From assembly GCF_900215245.1 (NCBI RefSeq), contig NZ_LT907842.1:868001-932000 (forward strand): a stretch of DNA of 64,000 bases, written 5' to 3'. Source of the DNA: Pseudomonas fluorescens (GTDB lineage Bacteria; Pseudomonadota; Gammaproteobacteria; Pseudomonadales; Pseudomonadaceae). The notes beneath the pieces are model-generated. The model did no database searches and had not been told where the DNA came from. It worked only from the letters and a program-made list of their open reading frames with translations. The position numbers and the translations under genes are program-made. Every line of letters begins with the position of its first letter. Position 1 is the stretch's first letter. Positions 30,393 through 38,663 of this stretch are shown here, in pieces.

Positions 30393-31714
30393 TAAATGCG
30401 GTGATTGTGGTCGATGACGAAGCCAGCATTCGCACGGCCGTCGAGCAGTGGCTGAGCCTGTCGGGGTTTGCCGTGCAGTTGTTCAGTCGCGCTGAAGAAT
30501 GCCTGGCGCAATTGCCCAAGGACTTCCCCGGGGTGATCCTGAGCGACGTGCGCATGCCCGGGCTCAGCGGCCTGGAACTGTTGGCCGAAGTGCAGCGCCG
30601 CGATGCCGACTTGCCGGTGATCTTGCTCACCGGCCATGGCGATGTGCCGATGGCCGTGGAAGCCATGCGCGACGGTGCCTACGACTTTCTGGAAAAACCC
30701 TTCAGCCCGGATGCCTTGCTCAACAGCCTGCGCCGCGCGCTGGACAAACGCGGGCTGATCCTGGAAAACCGTCGCCTGCATCAACAGGCCGACCATCGGG
30801 CGCAGCTGGAATCCAGCCTGCTGGGCGTGTCGCGGAGTTTGCAGAACCTGCGGCGCCAGGTGCTCGACCTGGCCAGCTTGCCCGTCAACGTATTGATTCG
30901 TGGCGAGACTGGCAGCGGTAAGGAATTGGTCGCCCGCTGCCTGCATGATTGCGGCCCGCGCGCGAAAAAGCCGTTTGTAGCGCTCAACTGCGCGGCGATC
31001 CCCGAGCAGCTATTTGAGGCCGAGCTGTTCGGCCACGAAAGCGGCGCGTTCACCGGCGCCCAGGGCAAGCGCATCGGCAAGCTGGAATACGCCCACGGTG
31101 GCACGCTGTTCCTCGATGAAATCGAAAGCATGCCGCTGGCTCAGCAGGTGAAACTGCTGCGCGTATTGCAGGAACAGAAACTCGAGCGGCTGGGCTCCAA
31201 TCAAAGTATCCACGTGGACTTGCGCATCATCGCCGCCACCAAGCCCGACCTGCTCGAAGAGGCCCGCGCCGGGCGTTTTCGCGAAGATTTGGCCTACCGC
31301 CTGAACGTAGCGCAACTGCGCCTGCCGCCGTTGCGCGAGCGCCGTGAAGATATTCCGCTACTGTTCGACCACTTTGCACACAGCGCCGCCGAGCGCCTGG
31401 GCCGCAGCGCACACCCCTTGAGCGGCGCGCAACTGGGGCGCCTGCTCAGCCATGACTGGCCGGGCAATGTGCGTGAGTTGGCCAACGTCGCCGAACGCCA
31501 GGTGCTGGGCCTTGGCGAACCGGAACCGGAAGGTATCGAGGCCGGGCAATCCCTGGCGGCGCAGCAGGAAGCCTTCGAAGCGCATTGCCTGAAAGCGGCG
31601 CTGGTACGCCACAAGGGTGATATCAAGGCGGTGCTGGCCGAGTTGCAACTGCCGCGTCGAACCCTCAATGAAAAGATGCAGCGGCATGGGTTGGTGCGGG
31701 ATACGTTTCTGTAG
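30389..31714 (+). CDS. DctD-type sigma-54-dependent response regulator (MifR-like)
   Basis: The 441-residue NtrC-family activator has a receiver domain (phospho-Asp in ILSDVRMPG, Lys in FLEKPF), a central AAA+ domain with Walker A GETGSGKE, the sigma-54 contact loop ESGAFTGAQ and Walker B GGTLFLDEIES, and a C-terminal Fis-type HTH (GDIKAVLAELQLPRRTLNEK). It is translationally coupled to the kinase gene (ATGA). Paired palindromes and a -24/-12 promoter immediately downstream, before kgtP, are its probable targets. Confidence 0.94.
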   Translation: MINAVIVVDDEASIRTAVEQWLSLSGFAVQLFSRAEECLAQLPKDFPGVILSDVRMPGLSGLELLAEVQRRDADLPVILLTGHGDVPMAVEAMRDGAYDFLEKPFSPDALLNSLRRALDKRGLILENRRLHQQADHRAQLESSLLGVSRSLQNLRRQVLDLASLPVNVLIRGETGSGKELVARCLHDCGPRAKKPFVALNCAAIPEQLFEAELFGHESGAFTGAQGKRIGKLEYAHGGTLFLDEIESMPLAQQVKLLRVLQEQKLERLGSNQSIHVDLRIIAATKPDLLEEARAGRFREDLAYRLNVAQLRLPPLRERREDIPLLFDHFAHSAAERLGRSAHPLSGAQLGRLLSHDWPGNVRELANVAERQVLGLGEPEPEGIEAGQSLAAQQEAFEAHCLKAALVRHKGDIKAVLAELQLPRRTLNEKMQRHGLVRDTFL

Positions 31715-31743
31715 GCTGAATTTTTTATTGCCTGGCAGGACGC

Positions 31744-31829
31744 CTTCGCGAGCAAGCCCGCTCCCACATTCGACCGCATCCCTCCAGTTGGAATGGGATC
31801 GAATGTGGGAGCGGGTTTGCTCGCGAAGG
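31744..31829. repeat. REP-type inverted pair (REPIN-like)
   Basis: Inverted arms CCTTCGCGAGCAAGCCCGCT and AGCGGGTTTGCTCGCGAAGG enclose a spacer. The inner arms ACATTCGAxC and GATCGAATGT are also complementary. It sits between the regulator stop and the kgtP control region. Confidence 0.9.
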
Positions 31830-31843
31830 AGCCAGTAGCCATA

Positions 31844-31889
31844 AGCGGATTTCCGCTCATCACCCTCAAACCATAAGCGACTTTCCGCT
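31844..31889 (+). promoter_or_regulatory. Tandem activator palindromes upstream of kgtP (candidate UAS)
   Basis: Two near-identical palindromes, AGCGGATTTCCGCT (31844-31857) and AGCGACTTTCCGCT (31876-31889), each sit in the longer repeat CATAAGCG..TTTCCGCTCA. Their centres are 32 bp apart, about three helical turns, which is the expected geometry for a DctD/NtrC-type activator dimer pair. They lie upstream of a sigma-54 promoter. Confidence 0.8.
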
Positions 31890-31932
31890 CAGAAAATTCT
31901 TCAAACCCTTCTAAACCGGGCCTTCATCTATT

Positions 31933-31948
31933 TGGCACAGCTCCTGCT
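31933..31948 (+). promoter_or_regulatory. Sigma-54 (-24/-12) promoter of kgtP
   Basis: TGGCACAGCTCCTGCT matches the consensus TGGCAC-N5-TTGCW, with the invariant GG and GC exactly 10 nt apart and one mismatch (CTGC for TTGC). The predicted leader to the kgtP ATG is about 50 nt. Confidence 0.85.
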
Positions 31949-32010
31949 ATAGCCCGAACCAGGCTGCGCTCGCGCTGCTCCACAAAAACAATTAGATGAA
32001 GGATCCTTCA

Positions 32011-33330
32011 ATGGATAACTCCAACGCCCTGCCTCTGGGGTCGGCGGCTGCGCCGGCAAAAGAACGCAGTACTTCCAGCCGCATCAAATCGATTTTCAGT
32101 GGTTCGGTCGGCAACATGGTCGAGTGGTATGACTGGTACGTCTACGCCGCCTTCTCCTTGTACTTCGCTAAAGCCTTTTTCCCCAAAGGCGACACCACCG
32201 CCCAACTGCTCAACACCGCCGCGATCTTCGCCGTGGGCTTCCTGATGCGCCCGATCGGTGGCTGGCTGATGGGCCTGTATGCTGACCGCGCCGGACGTAA
32301 AGCCGCCTTGATGGCCTCGGTACTGTTGATGTGCTTCGGCTCGCTGATCATCGCGTTGAGCCCGGGCTATGAAACCATCGGCGTCGGCGCACCGATCCTG
32401 CTGGTGTTCGCACGCCTGCTGCAAGGTTTGTCGGTGGGTGGCGAATACGGCACCTCGGCCACTTACCTGAGTGAAATGGCGACCAAGGAACGACGCGGTT
32501 TCTTCTCCAGCTTCCAGTACGTGACGCTGATCTCCGGCCAGCTCATCGCTTTGGCGGTACTGATCGTGTTGCAACAAGTCCTGACGACCGAACAGTTGTA
32601 TGACTGGGGCTGGCGTATCCCGTTCGCCATCGGCGCCCTGTGCGCAGTGGTCGCGCTGTACCTGCGTCGCGGCATGGAAGAAACCGAGTCGTTCAGCAAG
32701 AAGGAAAAAGCCAAGGAAAGCGCCATGCGCACCTTGATGCGCCACCCGAAAGAACTGATGACCGTGGTCGGCCTGACCATGGGCGGCACCCTGGCGTTCT
32801 ACACCTACACCACCTACATGCAGAAATACCTGGTGAACACGGTCGGCATGAGCATTTCCGACTCCACCACCATTTCGGCGGCAACGCTGTTTCTGTTCAT
32901 GTGCCTGCAACCGCTCGTCGGTGGGTTATCGGACAAGGTCGGCCGCCGGCCGATCCTGATCGCCTTCGGTATCCTCGGCACTCTGTTTACCGTACCGATC
33001 CTCACCACGCTGCACACCATCCAGACCTGGTGGGGCGCGTTTTTCCTGATCATGGCGGCGCTGATCATCGTCAGCGGCTACACCTCGATCAATGCGGTGG
33101 TGAAAGCCGAACTGTTCCCTACGGAAATCCGCGCCCTGGGCGTGGGCCTGCCATATGCACTGACCGTTTCGATTTTCGGCGGCACCGCTGAATACATCGC
33201 GCTGTGGTTCAAGAGCATCGGCATGGAGACCGGTTACTACTGGTATGTAACCGCGTGCATCGCGGTGTCGCTGGTGGTCTACGTGACCATGAAAGACACC
33301 CGCAAGCATTCGCGGATTACCACGGACTAA
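32011..33330 (+). CDS. kgtP: 2-oxoglutarate/dicarboxylate:H+ symporter, MFS (KgtP type)
   Basis: This 439-residue MFS protein with 12 predicted TM helices is strongly similar to E. coli KgtP by eye: GNMVEWYDWYVYAAFSLYF, FLMRPIGGWLMG, RLLQGLSVGGEYGTSATY, TTYMQKYLVNT and IRALGVGLPYA. It imports 2-oxoglutarate with protons. The start at MDNSNALP is preferred because AAGGA lies 7 nt upstream; an ATG five codons earlier is also in frame. The sigma-54 promoter and UAS pair upstream, plus the adjacent DctBD-type pair, indicate substrate-induced expression. Confidence 0.93.
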   Translation: MDNSNALPLGSAAAPAKERSTSSRIKSIFSGSVGNMVEWYDWYVYAAFSLYFAKAFFPKGDTTAQLLNTAAIFAVGFLMRPIGGWLMGLYADRAGRKAALMASVLLMCFGSLIIALSPGYETIGVGAPILLVFARLLQGLSVGGEYGTSATYLSEMATKERRGFFSSFQYVTLISGQLIALAVLIVLQQVLTTEQLYDWGWRIPFAIGALCAVVALYLRRGMEETESFSKKEKAKESAMRTLMRHPKELMTVVGLTMGGTLAFYTYTTYMQKYLVNTVGMSISDSTTISAATLFLFMCLQPLVGGLSDKVGRRPILIAFGILGTLFTVPILTTLHTIQTWWGAFFLIMAALIIVSGYTSINAVVKAELFPTEIRALGVGLPYALTVSIFGGTAEYIALWFKSIGMETGYYWYVTACIAVSLVVYVTMKDTRKHSRITTD

Positions 33331-33349
33331 AGGCTGGGCGCAGTAAAAA

Positions 33350-33442
33350 ATGTGGGCGCGGGCTTGCTCGCGAACGCGGTGGACCAGTCAGTATTTCCGT
33401 TGACTGAAACCCTGCATTCGCGAGCAAGCCCGCGCCCACATT
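33350..33442. repeat. REP-type inverted pair (REPIN-like)
   Basis: The outer arms AATGTGGGCGCGGGCTTGCTCG and the complement both carry the same change (GGCGCGGG instead of GGAGCGGG), so the pairing is preserved by a compensatory substitution. The internal arms CAGTCA and TGACTG are also present. Confidence 0.9.
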
Positions 33443-33469
33443 TCGTTGCGTAGCGTTTCTTAAACAGTG

Positions 33470-34225
33470 TCAGGTCAACTCTACGGACTGCTGACGACCA
33501 TACCGACGCTGCGCATACGACGCTCCGGCAATCATCACCACCAGTACCGCCGCCAACACCGCCGATGAACCGATGGTGCCGAAATCCAGCCCACCCTTTT
33601 CATGAGGTTTGGTGAGGAAGTCACCCAAGGTCGCACCAAACGGTCGGGTCAATACAAACGCCACCCAGAACAACAGCACCGACGAGATTTTGGTGAAGTA
33701 TTTGAGTGCCACTACCACCGCAATAGCCGAGCCGATCAGCAAAGCGCCGCCAGCGAAACCCAACCCGGAATCATCCGCAAGGAAATCACCCAACGCGGTG
33801 CCCAAGGTGTTCGAGAACAGAATCGCCATCCAGTAAAACAGTTCGCCCCGAAAGGTCTGAACCTTGTTCACGTTCAGCGAATCACCGCTGACATGCCACA
33901 AGGCAAAGATGATCAACAGGATCGCGATCAGGATCATCGAGCCCGTCGCATAGCCAAGGCCCAGGGTACGGTCCATGAAATCCGACATGGTCGTGCCCGC
34001 CGTACTGGTGGACAGAATCACGATCCAGTACAGCACCGGGTTGTAGGTTTTCGACCAGAGTTGTGTGACCAGGGTGACGAGAAACACACTGATCAGGATC
34101 ATCGAGCTGATGGCGTACCCGACATTCAGGGTCATCGACAGCAAATCCCCGGCGGTTTCGCCCAGGGTCGTTGCGCAGATTTTCATGACCCAGAACGCCA
34201 GGGTGATCTGAGGAAGTTTGTTCAT
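33470..34225 (-). CDS. COG4705-type membrane protein with four internal repeats
   Basis: The 251-residue hydrophobic protein is built from four repeats of about two TM helices each. Every repeat carries a related motif: TTLGETAGDLLS (19-30), TAGTTMSDFMDR (75-86), NTLGTALGDFLAD (139-151) and PFGATLGDFLTKP (195-207), spaced 56-64 residues apart. The invariant small-x-Thr/Glu...Asp positions in membrane-proximal places suggest an ion or metal path, but no function is established that I know of. The start MNKLPQITLA is chosen; upstream in-frame residues lack hydrophobic character. Confidence 0.85.
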   Translation of the reverse strand: MNKLPQITLAFWVMKICATTLGETAGDLLSMTLNVGYAISSMILISVFLVTLVTQLWSKTYNPVLYWIVILSTSTAGTTMSDFMDRTLGLGYATGSMILIAILLIIFALWHVSGDSLNVNKVQTFRGELFYWMAILFSNTLGTALGDFLADDSGLGFAGGALLIGSAIAVVVALKYFTKISSVLLFWVAFVLTRPFGATLGDFLTKPHEKGGLDFGTIGSSAVLAAVLVVMIAGASYAQRRYGRQQSVELT

Positions 34226-34417
34226 GGTGCAGAAGGCTCCGAAGCTCAGTCTTTCAATGGGCCGACTTAGAGGGGTGTCGACCTGGCGCGCAGACTGAAC
34301 GTGGCGCTGTGAAAAATAGGTGGGCACTAAATGAAAATTCCATCCAGCCGATGGAAATCCGCCGCCATGAATTGCAGTATGGCGCCTTCACCGAACCCAA
34401 CAGCAGGAACCCCGGCC

Positions 34418-35050
34418 ATGTCTGACGCTATCCACTTTTACGAACCCGCCAATGGCCACGGCCTGCCACACGACCCGTTCAATGCCATCGTCGGCCCACG
34501 GCCCATCGGCTGGATTTCCTCCCACGACAGCGAAGGCCGTCTGAACCTGGCGCCCTACAGTTTCTTCAATGCGTTCAACTACATCCCGCCGATCATTGGG
34601 TTTTCCAGCGTGGGCCGCAAAGACAGCCTGAATAACATCGAACAGACCGGCGAGTTTGTGTGGAACCTGGCCACCCGCCCGCTGGCCGAGCAGATGAACC
34701 AGAGTTGCGCAGCGGTATCGCCGGAAGTGAATGAGTTCGAACTGTCCGGCCTGACGCCGGTGGCCTCGAAAATCGTCGGCGTGCCGCGTGTGGGCGAGAG
34801 CCCGGTGTCGTTCGAATGCAAGGTGACGCAGATTATTCAGCTGCAGCGCGCCGACAAGCAGTTGGTGCTCAGCTGGCTGGTACTCGGCGAAGTGGTTGCC
34901 GTGCACATCGCCAAGTGGCTGCTCAAGGATGGGATTTACGACACCGCCGCCGCCGAGCCGATATTGCGTGGCGGTGGCCCGGCGGATTACTTCCAGTTGG
35001 GGCCGGAGGCCCTGTTCAAGATGTATCGCCCAGGCGCCACTGCGCGCTGA
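34418..35050 (+). CDS. Flavin reductase-like (FMN-binding split barrel) family protein
   Basis: The 210-residue protein has the signature of the flavin-reductase/DIM6-NTAB family: a P-R-P-I-G-W-I motif near residue 27, NLAPYSFFNAF near 42 and GRKDSLNNIEQTGEFVWNL near 65. It probably binds FMN; the substrate is unknown. The start MSDAIHFYEP is preceded by GCAGGA. The in-frame extension to 34331 is unlikely to be translated. It is divergent from the four-repeat membrane protein. Confidence 0.88.
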   Translation: MSDAIHFYEPANGHGLPHDPFNAIVGPRPIGWISSHDSEGRLNLAPYSFFNAFNYIPPIIGFSSVGRKDSLNNIEQTGEFVWNLATRPLAEQMNQSCAAVSPEVNEFELSGLTPVASKIVGVPRVGESPVSFECKVTQIIQLQRADKQLVLSWLVLGEVVAVHIAKWLLKDGIYDTAAAEPILRGGGPADYFQLGPEALFKMYRPGATAR

Positions 35051-35065
35051 TTGGAATGCAATAAA

Positions 35066-35160
35066 AATGCGGGAGCGGGCATGCTCGCGAAAGCGGTGCG
35101 CCAGTCAATATTGCCAGTGACTGACGCTGTGCATTCGCGAGCAAACCCGCTCCCACATTT
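35066..35160. repeat. REP-type inverted pair (REPIN-like)
   Basis: Arms AATGCGGGAGCGGGCATGCTC and TTCGCGAGCAAACCCGCTCC are inverted, each with one departure from the core. The internal pair CCAGTCA ... TGACTGA is conserved with the other copies. Confidence 0.88.
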
Positions 35161-35176
35161 GGATCGGCGGTGTTGT

Positions 35177-35425
35177 TTAGTTGGCGGCTGTTTCCCAGCT
35201 CAGTTGACCTTCTTCGTCCACATCGACCAGCCGCACCAATTGCGCGGCAGCCGCATCGTCGGCGTCGGAGGCGGTTTTGAACGTCTGTCCATCAAGGATC
35301 TTGTGAAAACGCGGGGCGCCCATGCCATCCAGCGCCTTGACGGCAATGGCAGCGCTGTAGCCACCCTCTTCTTCACGCACCAAGGCGGAAACGGCTTCGT
35401 GATGGGCAAACTCTTTACGTGCCAT
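35177..35425 (-). CDS. Small hypothetical protein (82 aa)
   Basis: The frame starts MARKEFAHHEAVSALVREEEGG with AGGA upstream of the ATG. The protein is soluble, with no signal peptide or cysteine. The segment GGYSAAIAVKALDGMGAPRFHKIL followed by FKTASDADDAAAAQL suggests a small beta-alpha fold. I do not recognise a named family. It lies 43 nt downstream of the ABM-domain gene on the same strand and may be co-transcribed. Confidence 0.75.
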   Translation of the reverse strand: MARKEFAHHEAVSALVREEEGGYSAAIAVKALDGMGAPRFHKILDGQTFKTASDADDAAAAQLVRLVDVDEEGQLSWETAAN

Positions 35426-35468
35426 GTTGCAAATCCTGGCCAATGGGAAAGTCGGCCATTCTAAAGCA

Positions 35469-35810
35469 CTAACCGGCCAGTTGCAGGTACTCGCCGTAGG
35501 CATGCGCAGCGGACGCCTCGGTAAAGGTCTGGAAGTCCATGCTGCGGACCACCCCGTCGTTCAACAGCTCGGTAAAGATCATCAGGGCCGGCGAACTGAA
35601 GTAGGCGCTCATCGCCTGCTCGCTGCTCCAGAAGCCCGAGACCAACCATACATCGGGATCGACCTGGGAATGCTGCAATGAAAACTGCAGGCAACCCTGA
35701 GCCTGACGGCCCGGTTCAATCAAACTGCTCAAGCGTGCACCGAGTTCGGTGCTGCACCCGGTGCGGGCGCGGATAAAGGCCATATGGCTCGCGGGAATGG
35801 GGGTGGACAT
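35469..35810 (-). CDS. Antibiotic biosynthesis monooxygenase (ABM) domain protein
   Basis: The 113-residue protein fits the dimeric ferredoxin-like ABM/quinol-monooxygenase fold: an N-terminal strand HMAFIRARTG, helix LGARLSSLIEPGRQAQGCLQFSLQ, and a C-terminal strand-helix with WLVSGFWSSEQAMSAYFSSP. These proteins act on quinones or related aromatics, or as stress accessory proteins; the substrate is not predictable. It is divergent from an AraC regulator that probably controls it. The start MSTPIPASH is preceded by GGGAGAG. Confidence 0.82.
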   Translation of the reverse strand: MSTPIPASHMAFIRARTGCSTELGARLSSLIEPGRQAQGCLQFSLQHSQVDPDVWLVSGFWSSEQAMSAYFSSPALMIFTELLNDGVVRSMDFQTFTEASAAHAYGEYLQLAG

Positions 35811-36138
35811 GTTCGACTCTCCCGTTGAGAAGTGATGCTCGGCAACCACTGTGGGGGCGTGTTGCCACAGGATCAAAGATAGCGGCGCAGGCGTGGGCGT
35901 GGTTAGTCAATTCCTGCAGGCTTATTGCACAATCCTGCGAGAAGCGTAGATAAGACGTTTGGCGCCCGGGATTTATTCCATGCACAGGCTCAGTGTTTCA
36001 GGCAGATGACAGGCGTCGTGCTTGCCTGATTCACGACTTATCGCAGGATCAGGCAAGGATTGTGCAGAATCGACGTAACACCTTTTGAAAAGCCACCGCT
36101 AAGCTGAGCCCATCAAAGAAGCTTGTAGAGGACACCCC
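35811..36138. promoter_or_regulatory. ABM-araC divergent control region with inverted composite motifs
   Basis: TGCACAATCCTGCGAGAAG at 35926-35944 (plus) is echoed in inverted orientation at 36037-36066, where the minus strand reads TGCACAATCCT, then TTGCCTG overlapping into ATCCTGCGATAAG. The 11-mer TGCACAATCCT is identical in both and the second half differs at one base. The inverted placement 130 bp apart between divergent genes suggests operators for the adjacent AraC-type regulator. The remainder of the 328-nt gap shows nothing else I can name. Confidence 0.6.
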
Positions 36139-37068
36139 ATGTCGTCGCCGCAACATACGTCCATTCCCCTCGATGCCGAGACGGAAAAACAGCGCGTCGA
36201 ACTCGCCAGCATCGTGCACCGGCATACCTGGGAAGATGGCTCCTACGGCACAGCGGTCACCTCGTTGTTCCTGAACCGCCACAACACGCCGCGCGACTTC
36301 ATGCCGGTGCTGGTCGAACCGGCGCTGTGCATTCTTGCCAGTGGCAGCAAGGAAGTGCGCCTGGCCGACGAGGTCTTTGCCTACGACCCGCTCAACTATT
36401 TGGTGTTTTCGGTTGCCATGCCGGTGGCCGGTCGGGTCATCGACGCGACGCCGCAAGACCCCAACCTGTCGGTGCGGATCAATATCGACCCGGCGCAACT
36501 CACGGCGCTGATTGCCGAGGCCGGGCCGATGGGCGTGCCGTCGCGGCCGACGTCTCGCGGCATGTACGTCGACCGTATTGATGCCCAGTTGCTGGATGCC
36601 GTGCTGCGCCTGGCGCGCTTGCTGGACACCCCCAAAGACATTGCGATGCTCGCACCGTTGATCAACCGCGAAATCCTCTACCGGTTGCTGCGTGGCCCGC
36701 AAGGCTACCGACTGTATGAAATTGCCGTGGCCAACAGTCAGAGCCATCGCGTAAGCCAGGCGATCACCTGGCTGAACGGCAACTATGAACAGCCGCTGCG
36801 TATTGATGAGCTGGCCAAGGAAGTGAACCTCAGCGTCTCGACCTTGCACCACCGCTTCAAGGCGATCACCGCCATGAGCCCGTTGCAATACCAGAAGCAG
36901 CTGCGTTTGCAGGAGGCGCGGCGGTTGATGATCGCCGAAGGGCTGGAGGCCTCGGCGGCGGGGTATCGGGTGGGGTATGAAAGCCCGTCGCAGTTCAGCC
37001 GCGAGTACAGCCGGTTGTTTGGGGCGCCGCCACTGAGAGATTTGGCCCGGTTGCGCCAGAGCATCTGA
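36139..37068 (+). CDS. AraC-family transcriptional regulator (AraC_N type)
   Basis: The 309-residue protein has an N-terminal cupin-like AraC_N domain (about 15-180; FMPVLVEPALCILASGSKEV, LNYLVFSVAMPVAGRV) and a C-terminal double HTH (about 205-300; LRIDELAKEVNLSVSTLHHRFK, then AAGYRVGYESPSQFSREYSRLFG). Regulators of this subgroup often sit divergent to the redox-enzyme gene they control, as here with the ABM-domain gene. The inducer is unknown. Confidence 0.92.
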   Translation: MSSPQHTSIPLDAETEKQRVELASIVHRHTWEDGSYGTAVTSLFLNRHNTPRDFMPVLVEPALCILASGSKEVRLADEVFAYDPLNYLVFSVAMPVAGRVIDATPQDPNLSVRINIDPAQLTALIAEAGPMGVPSRPTSRGMYVDRIDAQLLDAVLRLARLLDTPKDIAMLAPLINREILYRLLRGPQGYRLYEIAVANSQSHRVSQAITWLNGNYEQPLRIDELAKEVNLSVSTLHHRFKAITAMSPLQYQKQLRLQEARRLMIAEGLEASAAGYRVGYESPSQFSREYSRLFGAPPLRDLARLRQSI

Positions 37069-37082
37069 CCCAGAGGCGTTCA

Positions 37083-37178
37083 AAATGTGGGAGCGGGCTT
37101 GCTCGCGAAAGCGGCGGACCAGTCAAAATTTTCGGTGACTGACACTCTGCATTCGCGAGCAAGCCCGCTCCCACATTT
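37083..37178. repeat. REP-type inverted pair (REPIN-like)
   Basis: Outer arms AATGTGGGAGCGGGCTTGCT and the exact reverse complement AGCAAGCCCGCTCCCACATT enclose GCGAAAGCGG, CCAGTCA and GTGACTGAC inner elements. It lies between converging araC and gtrS. Confidence 0.92.
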
Positions 37179-37193
37179 GATCCTCTGTGTGCT

Positions 37194-38663
37194 TTAGTCC
37201 AGGGTTCGCGGCAGCTGTAAGGTGACTCGCAAACCACCCTCGCGCAGGTTCTGCAAACTCACTTCGCCGCCATGGCTGTGGGCGATGTTGCGCGCGATAC
37301 CCAGGCCCAAACCGTAGCCCTGCTGCTGGCCGGCCAAGCGAAAATGCGGTTCGAAGACTTGCTCCAGCCGCTGCTCCGGCACGCCTGGCCCTTCGTCATC
37401 AACGTGCAGAATGAATTCCGCGCCATCGTCCTCGATATGCAAGTGGGCGTTCTGCCCGTACTTCAACGCGTTGTCGATCAGGTTGCCGATGCAGCGTTTA
37501 AGCGCCAGCGGCTTGCCCGGATACGGCGCCAGGGCGCGGCCATGCTGGGTGATGCGGCCGTTGCCATTGGGCGCCAGGTACGGCTCGACCAGGCAATCGA
37601 GCACGTGATTGAGGTCGACCGGCTCGATGTTTTCATGGATATCAGTGTCTTTCACGCATTGCAGCGCGCCCTTGACCAACAACTCCAGCTCATCCAGGTC
37701 ACGGCCGAATTTGTTTTGCAGGTTCTCGTCTTCGAGCAGTTCCACACGCAGGCGCAGGCGCGTAATCGGCGTGCGTAAATCGTGGGATATCGCACTGAAT
37801 AATTGGCTGCGCTCGGTCAGGTAGCGGCTGATGCGTTCACGCATGGCATTGAACGCACGGCCCACTTCCACCACTTCGCTGCCGCCGCCTTCAGCCACCG
37901 GCTCCACATCCGCGCCCAGGGACATGTCCCGTGCCGCCCGCGCCAGGCGCTTGAGCGGCCGACTCTGCCAGTGCACCAGCAGGCCGATAAACAACAACAG
38001 AAAGCCGCTGGTCAATACGATGAACCACACCTGCTGCGAGGGCAGGCCTTGCTCTTCAAGGCTGGTGTAGGGCTCGGGCAACAGCGAGGCAATATACAAC
38101 CACTCGCCCGGTGCGAGCTGGATCTGCGTGACCAACACGGGAGGGTTGACCGGTTCAAGCGTCAGCGCGTAATGCGCCCAGGAGCGCGGCAGTTCATCGA
38201 GCTTCAAACCGGCATTGAAAATACGCAGGTCCTCGGCGCTGACGAACTCCACCGAAATATGCACGTCGCTGCCCAGGGTCTGGCGCAGCACTTCATCCAC
38301 CGCTTGCAATACCGCCTGCTTGCGCGGGGTCTGCGGCAATATCTGCATATCCAGCGGGCGGTCGTTGAGCGTCACCACAAAGCGGGTGCCACCCATGCTG
38401 CGCAGTTGATCAAGCACTAACGGGCGGTAGGCCACCGGCAACGAGCGGAAATAACTCACGCTGGCCGTCATCGAATGCGCCAGGCTGCGGGCGCTGGTGA
38501 CCAGCCCTTCGAGCTGGGTGGCGCGCAATTGCGAGACCCAGATCACACTGGACAGCGCCTGGGCGAACAGCACCGCCAGCAAGGTCAGCAGCAACATCCG
38601 CCCCAACAGTGAGCGCGGTACCGGGAAGCGCCGGCGGCGCTCGGTCAACGGCTCAGTGGGCAT
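37194..38663 (-). CDS. gtrS: Sensor histidine kinase GtrS
   Basis: The 489-residue inner-membrane kinase has TM segments at about 18-38 and 215-235, a periplasmic sensor between them, HAMP (SRPLKRLARAARDMS), an H box (FSAISHDLRTPITRLRL), N box (GNLIDNALKYG) and G boxes (DDEGPGVP, GYGLGLGIARNI). Its place after gltR and glk identifies it as GtrS, which in P. aeruginosa and P. putida responds to 2-ketogluconate/6-phosphogluconate and controls glucose uptake with GltR. The ATG used overlaps the gltR stop by 11 nt. Confidence 0.92.
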   Translation of the reverse strand: MPTEPLTERRRRFPVPRSLLGRMLLLTLLAVLFAQALSSVIWVSQLRATQLEGLVTSARSLAHSMTASVSYFRSLPVAYRPLVLDQLRSMGGTRFVVTLNDRPLDMQILPQTPRKQAVLQAVDEVLRQTLGSDVHISVEFVSAEDLRIFNAGLKLDELPRSWAHYALTLEPVNPPVLVTQIQLAPGEWLYIASLLPEPYTSLEEQGLPSQQVWFIVLTSGFLLLFIGLLVHWQSRPLKRLARAARDMSLGADVEPVAEGGGSEVVEVGRAFNAMRERISRYLTERSQLFSAISHDLRTPITRLRLRVELLEDENLQNKFGRDLDELELLVKGALQCVKDTDIHENIEPVDLNHVLDCLVEPYLAPNGNGRITQHGRALAPYPGKPLALKRCIGNLIDNALKYGQNAHLHIEDDGAEFILHVDDEGPGVPEQRLEQVFEPHFRLAGQQQGYGLGLGIARNIAHSHGGEVSLQNLREGGLRVTLQLPRTLD

